DNA from: Branchiostoma lanceolatum
Lineage: Eukaryota > Chordata > Leptocardii > Amphioxiformes > Branchiostomatidae
Direction: 5' to 3'
Length of the DNA: 64,000 nucleotides
NCBI RefSeq assembly: GCF_035083965.1
Contig: NC_089728.1
Location: forward strand, 17,175,955-17,239,954
Positions within the stretch are counted from its first letter, which is position 1. Each line of letters starts with the position of its first letter. The notes below the pieces were generated by a model, which was not told where the DNA came from, searched no databases, and saw only the letters and a program-made list of their open reading frames with translations. This document shows positions 57,301 through 64,000 of the stretch, piece by piece. Made by a program: the position numbers and the translations under genes.

Positions 57301-59068
57301 TTAGCAACCATTTGTCATTCCTTATTTGAATCAACAGTATGTTACTGTCCAAGTAGTTTTAAAGTTGTAGCGTCCGTACCCCCCCAATGGTCCATCCATA
57401 GAAAACCCTGCAACGAACTTATAAAAGCTTGTTGTGCGGAGATCCTTTAGGATAGTATGCCCAAAGCATGTACCTTTGAACTGGCAACAACAAATTTACA
57501 ATATAATGAAGTTGAATTTTGGCCCTCAGTGGCAAGGTTGGGGTACACCTGATTGTGAAATAGCCGGTAGTGCTGCGTACCAGTACCATAAAAATTGATT
57601 AGGTACAGGTCCAAAATACTGAATCATGAAGTACCGGTACTGTACCAATATAAATTTACACCAACATTTGCTTATTTTGTGACTGTTCTCCTAACCTAAA
57701 TAACCTCATGCAACAGCAAACGTGACCAGAGTTACACTTTAGAACAGCGTAACTTATATGCAACAGATCATTCAGGCAAGCTGGTAGTTTTGGTAGCAAG
57801 GACAATGGAGTTTGGCGGTAGGAAACCTAGTTATGTTCTTCGAATAAAGATACTGACAAGTTATAAACAGTTTATTTATGTTTCTGTCATTATTAAAGAA
57901 GTCCCGAAAAACACATGTAAATTTTTCAAATTGATCAGGTACAGGTCCAGACTTGTACCTGATGTTACGTTTAGGTACGCAGTACTATTCTAGAGTACTA
58001 CTAAGATCAGTTAGTGTGTGAGTTAGTAAAAGTGCATGTTAGTTTAATGCTGTGCCTATACTATAGAGAAGATTTTCAGGGCCGAGAAAGCGGTTACCAT
58101 AGCCAGGTGGTCAGCTTGAAGAGGTGGTCGCTTGGGCAGGTTTGACTGTATGTGATGAATAAATTATAAAGGGACAAGCACTCACCTAAGAACTCAGCCA
58201 TTGTCATGTTCTGGATTTTCTTGGGTAGTTTCATGACCTCCAGTCTGAACTGTTGTCTTCCCAAATTACAGATCTTCTCACCCAGCTCATTCGACTGCTT
58301 GATCTTTGACTCAGCTGTGGAGAAACCGTAATAAAACACTTAAAATGCTGTAATTGGATACAAACTTAGCCTGTGTTTACACAAGCTCTCGGCCGGAAGT
58401 TACTGACCCCCACCTGGCGGTACTAACAGGACCTGCCGGCCGCTAGGTGCGCGATTTGTCAGGCTAGATAAAAACTTAGGAGTCCTTAGTACTAATAGTA
58501 GTATGACACTGCAAATCATAATTGTGTTTCTAGCGTATTACTACTCTACTGACTGTGTGTACTAAGTTACTAACTGAATTTTTCATCCATGAAAACGTTG
58601 TCTCAAAACACTCCTTTCCTCTCCTAAGTTACGAAATTCAGTCGGACTCCCCGCAAAACTAAATGAATTTACAGTACAGAGATCTCCCCAGAAATACAGA
58701 GCAGGATGGGGGGAGGGTGCCAAGCACACGGTGTGTGTCGCGAGAGGGGAGGTCAGGAGGGGGATGTGGGGAGCAGCTATTGCATTTTTCCTTTTCCAGA
58801 TACAAACAGAAGTGATTTCCTGCAACTTCAGCTTTGCAGCTTTGGGATTATCCGATTAGAACAGGATGGAGGAGCGCCACTGCACCATTCTTTAGGGAGA
58901 TCCCTGCAGTACTTGTTATTTTTGCAGCCTACCTTCCACATCAAAGTCCTGGAGGAAAAGTTCCTTTTTGCGTTCCCTTTCTTCTTGGTCCATATCGTGG
59001 CCTTCGTCGCCTTCCGGCAGCTTGGGTTTGGCCCGGGTTGTCTGCCTTGTCTTCCTCTTTTTTGGCAT
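47849..59068 (-). CDS. CDCA8: Borealin, chromosomal passenger complex subunit, 10 coding exons
   Basis: Coding exons in transcript order: 58933-59068, 58186-58314, 54456-54540, 53665-53705, 53024-53082, 52503-52597, 50632-50727, 50024-50162, 49292-49381 and 47849-47926; 315 aa (human about 280). Seen: basic N-terminus, then ELFLQDFDVEAESKI and LEVMKLPKKIQNMTMAEFL, the helical segment that bundles with Survivin and INCENP; a basic, proline-rich middle with KPKGRPSKRK and repeated TP sites (LTTPAV, LITPKFDP, LPTTPMV) suited to Cdk1/Mps1-type phosphorylation; C-terminal ERLMSISGSPV followed by ALIPVGDGK and an ISNIQLLQQKLAAILKKA helix, matching the Borealin C-terminal dimerisation domain. Known: with Survivin and INCENP it targets Aurora B to centromeres and the midzone. 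An acceptor at 59091 just before the start implies a 5' non-coding exon. Introns are crowded with TIR elements. Confidence 0.9.
48396..49089. mobile_element. TIR element of about 690 bp in the last Borealin intron
   Basis: Ends aacactagtcagttcacat and atgtgaactgaccagtgtt are inverted repeats with one mismatch. No coding capacity. Confidence 0.6.
49696..49980 (-). mobile_element. tRNA-headed SINE in a Borealin intron
   Basis: Same family and orientation as 35918-36225: gtgacgtaatggtgcagtg, ggggttcaaatctcc and the cgggaccgcc...ctgagggatgtcc body. It ends only about 45 bases from the next exon boundary at 50024. Confidence 0.75.
50782..51177. mobile_element. MITE with CAGGGCT ends in a Borealin intron
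   Basis: Ends cagggctcgaaat and atttccagccctg; gtaca flanks both sides (50777-50781, 51178-51182). Interior has repeated gtgcaccca/gggtgcac palindromes. A partial relative lies near 50265-50330. Confidence 0.75.
51479..51918. mobile_element. 440-bp near-perfect fold-back element with TTAA ends
   Basis: Two arms of about 200 bp, nearly perfect reverse complements, around a short centre at about 51690-51715. It starts ttaaaggcagactaaactt and ends with its reverse complement; terminal TTAA fits piggyBac-type insertion. Confidence 0.8.
53365..53460 (+). mobile_element. LINE 3' UTR fragment in a Borealin intron
   Basis: ataaccagctgctgtcacac, gaatctggtatgttac and agctaatacaaata match the LINE 3' UTR at 24336-24440. 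Confidence 0.6.
53858..54243. mobile_element. MITE with CAGTGTTCTCGCCAG ends
   Basis: Perfect 15-bp inverted ends and ggata on both flanks (53853-53857, 54244-54248). Interior has several copies of ccctatgctg. hAT-like by its CAGTG end. Confidence 0.8.
54648..57566. mobile_element. 2.9-kb TIR element in a Borealin intron
   Basis: Inverted ends of about 26 bp: cggctatttcacaatcaggt at the left and its reverse complement at the right, extending into gtacccc. gta precedes and follows it, but the right flank is also the start of another element, so the target duplication is uncertain. Seven direct copies of tagcgtccgtaccccc (one with a mismatch) lie inside. A run of about 21 G lies at 55796-55816. 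Only short open frames are present, so any transposase gene is decayed or absent. Confidence 0.75.
57568..57987. mobile_element. 420-bp TIR element next to the 2.9-kb one
   Basis: Ends tagtgctgcgtacc and ggtacgcagtacta (one mismatch), with internal ggtacaggtcca repeats. It directly abuts the 2.9-kb element. Confidence 0.65.
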
Positions 59069-59184
59069 CGTGACGCTACTGTCTGTATCGCTGTAAGATA
59101 AAGAAATGGTCTAGTCATTCAAGAGGGTCTGCATGCTCTTATCCGTAAAGCATGGGCGGCATATTTTTATTTCCCGTAATTTCC

Positions 59185-59590
59185 CGTGTGGCGTAATGCA
59201 TAGAACATCCGACTGTCAAACAAGGTGACATGAGTTCGAACCCGGCCTGCCCCCAGCTGCAGACGTGTCTGAACATGCGCCCCGACGTTGCGCCCTTGGG
59301 AAAGGCTCTTAACATGACTTTCCTCACTTCACTCAGGTGTAAATGAGTACCTAGCTCATCTAGTGTTAGGGACGTCCCTCAGATAGGACGTTAAAAGGAG
59401 GTCCCGTGTTTGGGTAGAGCCACAACCCGCGCACGTAAAAGAACCCACCACACCTTTCTAGGAGTAGGGGCATGCCCCGGTGTGCGATGGTCCAAACCTT
59501 ACAGTCTGGTTTGGGTTGACATCTTGAAAAGGTGATAGTTCACCTGTTATGTCAATCCTTCCACAAATGTTGTAAATCTAAATAAATTAA
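59185..59590 (+). mobile_element. tRNA-headed SINE, full length, in Borealin 5' UTR intron
   Basis: Head gtgtggcgtaatgcatagaa (A box) and gagttcgaacccgg (B box), then gcgcccttgggaaaggctct, ttagggacgtccctcag, ggaggtcccgtgt, gcacgtaaaagaaccca, ggggcatgccccgg and an ataaattaataaaatt tail. Confidence 0.85.
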
Positions 59591-59888
59591 TAAAATTTGC
59601 ATGGAAAGCCGTCTTATTCACATAATTTGTAGCGAGGCAAGCAAATTTTGCGTAATTGGCTTCCTTCATTTTAGCGTTATACGTCGTTCCTCTGAATTCA
59701 GTGTAAAGCATTCTCAGGACCCCTATGCAGACCCTCATTGATTGGTGGGTGGGGTGGGTTTGAGTTGTCCTGATACCGGTTATGGTGGGGTAGTTGTAGA
59801 GTACAAAAAAATGTATATTTGTAATCATAGATTCATGGCAGACTCTTTTAGACTGCAAAATTGTGAAACACCGAATCGAAAGGGAGTA

Positions 59889-59990
59889 ACATAAACTGCC
59901 GGCCCCGGGATTCGATCCCCAGAGTTACGGATCATAACCTCACGCACTCCAACCACTAGGCTAAAAGGTCGCGACCCCATAGGCTGAGCA
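59889..59990 (-). mobile_element. tRNA-like SINE head, second type
   Basis: Minus strand: tagcctagtggttggagtgc (A box) and ggggatcgaatcccggg (B box). The body downstream differs from the other SINEs. It could be a tRNA pseudogene, but no clean acceptor stem is seen. Confidence 0.6.
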
Positions 59991-60107
59991 GTTGGTGTGG
60001 TGCTATCACTGTTGCATGATAGTCCCTGTACGTTACAATTGCAAGACATTTTATCAATCAAAATTTTTTCTGCAAATCTGGAATTATTGTCTGTGTGCGC
60101 ATTATGC

Positions 60108-60187
60108 ATGTTAGCCTCATGCAACTTGGTTATTTTAAATGTTGTTTAACAACATTTAAAATAACCAAGTTGCACGAGGCTAACATG
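60108..60187. repeat. 80-bp palindrome
   Basis: Arms of about 37 bases (tgcaacttggttattttaaa and reverse complement) around a short centre; only about one mismatch. Confidence 0.85.
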
Positions 60188-60775
60188 AATGTTTACAAAA
60201 ATTCACCATAATCCAGTAGCAACCCTTGGGCAAGTTTTGACATGTCATCAAGATCAAATCCTGTATGCAAAAGTCTGTAAGACTAACATTTGCTGAAAAA
60301 ACTGCTTTGAAAACGATATAGGCGACAAAGATACCGAGATAGAATCGTTGAAATAGCTACAAATGAAGTGTAAATAATTATAACGATTAAGATCGAAAAG
60401 ACATGTACACACCCTTGGTGTTGGTCTGTCTGTCACAGTCAAACAAATGAATTTATTCTTTATTTTCAGAAAAACATCCGATGATCACACATTGATCCTT
60501 TTATTTCACACATTTCGCTGTGCTTGAAATACAAATCTATGAAAATAAGTAAGGAATGGTCTTCTTGCAGCCAAAGTTATGAAAAGATCGCGCCTAAAGT
60601 AACAAAATCGAGTTGTCTTTTTTTCCCTCCAAACTAAAGGCAGCCATTTTTGTTGACGTCCCCACATTTTCCGAACGATCTCTGCCAAAAACTCGGACAA
60701 AACCTCAAACAACAACACATTCATCCACAAAAATGTTGCATAACACCTCTAAGACATCCAACACGGATCTCTTAC

Positions 60776-60885
60776 CTGTATTATCTTCAAATATCCTCCG
60801 ATACAGCCAAAAATCCAACAAGAAGTTGAAGGTATCCTTTTTTTCTGCACCGGCGAAACAACTTCTTTATCCAAAATGGCCGCCT
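60776..60885 (-). other. candidate 5' non-coding exon of Borealin
   Basis: On the minus strand a strong donor (ACAG|gtaaga) lies at 60775/60776 and the first coding exon has an acceptor (tatcttacag) at 59090/59091. Together they predict a 5' UTR intron of about 1.7 kb. The transcription start, and so the right edge, is only estimated. Confidence 0.5.
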
Positions 60886-61255
60886 TGATTTAAACTGGTG
60901 CAACCGACCAATCAGAGAGCTAGTGTAAATCACGTGATTTAAGGATCTCCGTTACAGGGTCAAATGCTATAAAATTTAATATTCTTTGCATATTTCAATA
61001 TATTTGTAAACATTTTCATGAAAAATATAGCTAAAAAATATGTTAGAAATATAGAAAAATACGAATAAATTACATGTATGGCTTAGATTATTGTTGTTTG
61101 TTGTCTCCTATCGCGGATAGCTCTGGGAACAAGAACTAAGTATGACCTTTGCCCATTAGAGAACCGGAAAAAGCATGGACTTGTTGTGTACAAGTGATGT
61201 CATTGCTACCAAAAAGTGTTAAAAACGTTGCAAATAATTCATTTTCAAGAGGACA
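60880..61255. promoter_or_regulatory. shared divergent promoter region of Borealin and AIRIM
   Basis: The two genes point away from each other with about 0.4 kb between the inferred Borealin 5' exon and the AIRIM start codon. Seen inside or next to it: a CCAAT box (gaccaatcag, 60906-60915), a CACGTG-type site (tcacgtga, about 60931) and a ccaaaatggccgcc stretch (60871-60884) resembling a YY1 site with one mismatch; no TATA box. A TATA-less CCAAT-containing divergent promoter fits a cell-cycle/housekeeping pair, by inference. Confidence 0.5.
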
Positions 61256-63060
61256 ATGCAGGCAGAAATTCTCACCAGGCGTCAGCTCAAGTCCGCGTAC
61301 GTTACCGTTCAAAAACAGACCGTTCGTTGGAAGGAAATTCACGGAAACTCAGAGCAGTATGTGAACTCACTCTGCAACCTCTCGGAACAGTTGGAATCTT
61401 GTGAAAAAGTTCCAGACGATTTAGCGGCGTTTTTGAAGGACTTTCCAGACCTGAAAATCAGATTGAGAGCTAAGCTATTGGAAGAGATGGAGAAAATGGT
61501 GGGAAAACTCAGAGAGACATTGTAAGTCACCGGGAGATTCATAAAAAATTATGAGAAGTCATCTATGTATGAGGAGGGGGTTGTCTGTTAACTTACTTAC
61601 AAAATGTATTACCTTCATGAAAAGTGGAGGTATTGTGTGTGTGTGTGTGTGTCTGTTTCTGCGTGATTGTGTTCAACAATAACTCAAGAAAATCAGAGTG
61701 GATTGTGATGATTTTTATTATGGTGTTGGCAAGACAAAGTCAAGGTGGATATTGGACCACCTGGTGGCTGTCCTTGGTGCTGCAGCAGAACTTCCGGTTT
61801 CTCTATGTTTTGTCCTGGACATGCTACGATTTAGATTTTTTGGTGGCAGATAGTTTTTGATGCCAAGAAGAAGTGTTGTATGTATGGTCCCCTAGCAGCT
61901 TGCTCTTGAACTGCACAAGCATTGAACAACCTTGGGTAGACCGAGTGTTCAGGCGATTTTACATAGACACTCGGCACACTGGACAAAGTAGGAACTCTGG
62001 ACACCAGGCCTTTAGCATAGGATTTATAGACAGGGTGTCCGAAAATTGGGAGAACCAATCAGAACCAGAGTTCCCCAAAGGGCTCCATGGATTAATGATC
62101 ACCTGGCAGCTTTGCATGTCCCCTGCCAGTCGAGTGTCTGGTATGAGGAGAAAAAGCAGTGGACAGTGTGTGTGTGTGTGTGTGAACACATGTACAATTG
62201 TGTACAATGTCTCTCGGCTTGGCTATGTGAAGGAAGATTCAAGGGTGTAACTTCCATGTGTATGTAATTAGCCGGGAAACAGTAGCCTCTACCAGGCTCC
62301 GTGGATCGCTGGGAAAATAGTAGAACATACTATTCACTCTATTTGGCCAATTTCTGCTATTTTCCCAACGATCCGCGGAGCCTAGTAGAGGCTAGGGAAA
62401 CGGGCGTCCTCGATCTAGACGTTCCCCCTGCAAAAGCAAGGCATCTGATTTCCGTGTTATCTTGTTTGACTCAGATCTTCTACCAACAAAGAAGATGAAC
62501 TTTCATGCTAACTTCAACATTTCATATATCTTACGTTTCCGTAGATGTTCCCTACAAGAAGTGTCCAACAGTGTCAGTAGACAGTACGCAACGTCCATGC
62601 ACACGTACCACACACACGCAGTAGAGCTGGGGATTCCCAAGGTCGTGGAGAGGTCGGCAACAGAACCCTCCGTGGCGGACATGTTGGAATGGCTGGGAGA
62701 CATCGACAGAGCAGTTCGAGAACTGTATCCTTTCGTTTTGGTGGTACGGTCAAACCTGTCTATTATAAGTGGTCACTCAATTGCAAGGGACAGGCCAAAT
62801 TCGGCCACTATAGACAGGTGACCACTATTGATAAAAGAGCGATTGATTGACCATGAGCAGTAAGTAATGCATGCTTTTAGTACCCACTGGCTCTGAGATG
62901 TACTTTGTACATACGCAAATGTCAACATTTTCCTCAACGAAAAACAGCTATCTCCAAAAGCAGTTTCTTCTGGACACACTAAGCTATGATGACACCAGAC
63001 AGATACAGAGTCTACTCAAGAAATGGACACAAGGCAGTGACCTGGACACTATGGTTATGG
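61256..63060 (+). CDS. AIRIM: AFG2-interacting ribosome maturation factor (C1orf109-like), partial, first 3 exons
   Basis: Exons 61256-61521, 62545-62724 and 62948-63060 join in phase (2, then 2, then 1) to 186 residues plus one base. Seen: SLCNLSEQLESCEKV and LKDFPDLKIRLRAKLLEEME, then PSVADMLEWLGDIDRAVRELYLQKQFLLDTL and a final Trp-containing helix. Known: human C1orf109 (about 203 aa) has the same order, including SVADMLEWL followed by a short Y-L-x-x-K-x-L-L segment; it works with the AAA ATPases SPATA5/SPATA5L1 and CINP in 60S ribosome maturation. The exon 2 donor (ACT|gtatcc) is non-ideal, but joining it to the next acceptor restores the conserved YLQKQFLL segment. The last roughly 20 residues were not found before the window end, so the entry is partial. 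Confidence 0.85.
61600..61860 (+). mobile_element. microsatellite-carrying interspersed element, third copy (AIRIM intron 1)
   Basis: taccttcatgaaaagtggagg, a (GT)n tract, caataactcaagaa, aaggtggatattgg and gtgctgcagcagaact, i.e. the reverse complement of the block order at 26310-26610. Confidence 0.65.
62283..62394. repeat. 112-bp fold-back element in AIRIM intron 1
   Basis: Arms tagcctctaccaggctccgt and a near-perfect reverse complement around about 35 bases. A single related end (gcctctaccaggctcc) is at about 27720. Confidence 0.8.
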
Positions 63061-64000
63061 GTATGTTACTATTTTATATTTATTTGTCACTAATTGTGAG
63101 GGTAGTCCACAGTGGAATTTCTACCCTTTGCTACATGGTGATGTCTGTCTTAAAGACCATGCTTGTACTATAAAATCACCCAATAAATTCGGCTAAACGT
63201 AAACTACCAGAGTCAGTCTGCTACTGACTGCCGTGGTGTTCACATGGGTGGTGGCCTGGCTAAGACAGTCACCACCACCCAAGATACTCTAAAAAAACTT
63301 TTGAAACTTCAAAGATAACAGGTAAGGAATTGATGTATGATTATACATGAAGAAGTTATCTTTATGTAACCCAGAATATAAATGACAACACTGGCTAAAA
63401 TACCATGCTCTGTTTGGTAGTATACTGGTAAAGACATTGGCTGGCAGTTCATGTGCAGTTCTGCCTTACAAGTTCCACTGAGCTCCAGTCTATATAACTG
63501 GCTTTTAGAATACCATGTAGGTACCACAGCTGCAAGTCATACTTGTAGACACACAACTATCAGACATTTGAATTCAACTGTGAGGAGGGCATTTCCAAGT
63601 TGCAATTATACAGTTAGACACTTTGAAACAACTTTGACAGGCTGATTTGAGAGTTTTTATTTGAACACAAGGTTGATTTTCTAAAAACTGAAAGTTGTTT
63701 TGACTATGTAACTTTGTTGAAGTCATTCTGTGTCATTCTGTATGGTTTCATAATGTTACTTTGAAAACCAGTAGAAAAAAATATTTGAATCTTGTTCACC
63801 AGTATTATGCTAATCTTCTCCTGCCTTTGTTTCAAGCTGGAGTCAGTCTGGGATTTTTATGTGTTTATGTAGTTATGGGGGCCAATCCACCTTTCAAACT
63901 GCAGCAAGGCCCACAGTGGGAAGCACTTCCTGAATTAGTTTATGGTTCTGGCCCCTGGGCACAGAAAAAGGATTTTTAACCTGCCCCGGGAAGGGTAGTC
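63061..64000. other. AIRIM intron 3 or 3' part; final exon not identified
   Basis: No frame resembling the expected last about 20 residues follows a convincing AG acceptor here. AT-rich, without clear repeats. Confidence 0.4.

Noticed and set aside
58706-59101. Plus-strand 131-codon frame over Borealin exon 1
   Set aside because: Opposite strand of the Borealin first coding exon and adjacent intron; no start context or family match.

Overview
The window looks like nuclear genomic DNA of an invertebrate chordate, most likely a lancelet (Branchiostoma). This is an inference from three things: compact intron-rich animal genes with clean GT-AG introns, chordate-like proteins (SDR16C-type dehydrogenase, AOC-type amine oxidase, Borealin, AIRIM/C1orf109), and a dense mix of tRNA- and 5S-headed SINEs, LINE 3' fragments, TIR elements, microsatellites and minisatellites. 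No search could be run.

Layout. 1-10.8 kb: no confident gene; LINE remnants, a nested TIR element, SINEs and simple repeats. 10.8-17.7 kb (+): six-exon SDR16C/HSD17B11-like dehydrogenase, 312 aa, followed by a 25-bp minisatellite. 18-22 kb: interspersed repeats. 22.2-23.5 kb (-): single-exon rhodopsin-class GPCR of lysophospholipid/cannabinoid type, 432 aa. 24-27 kb: LINE tail, repeat copies and a duplicated, broken copy of the SDR 3' end with its minisatellite. 27.3-35.6 kb (+): six-exon copper amine oxidase, 787 aa, with all catalytic residues and an N-terminal membrane anchor; a 5S-rRNA-headed SINE lies in intron 1. 35.7-38.1 kb: a SINE and otherwise featureless DNA. 38.1-43.7 kb (-): seven-exon type II membrane protein, 857 aa, with a proline-rich repetitive cytoplasmic part containing two NPxY motifs, one transmembrane helix, two tandem-duplicated cassette exons and a C-terminal NHL propeller. 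43.7-47.8 kb: no gene seen. 47.8-59.1 kb (-, with a probable 5' non-coding exon near 60.8 kb): ten coding exons of Borealin/CDCA8, 315 aa, whose introns hold many TIR elements including a 2.9-kb one. 61.3-63.1 kb (+): first three exons of AIRIM/C1orf109; its 3' end is not seen.

The genes do not form one pathway. The clearest functional link is positional: Borealin and AIRIM are divergent from a short shared upstream region, the same head-to-head arrangement I know for human CDCA8 and C1orf109, which suggests a very old bidirectional promoter. All gene models were built by hand: every listed intron begins GT and ends AG, and exon phases add up to an open frame.
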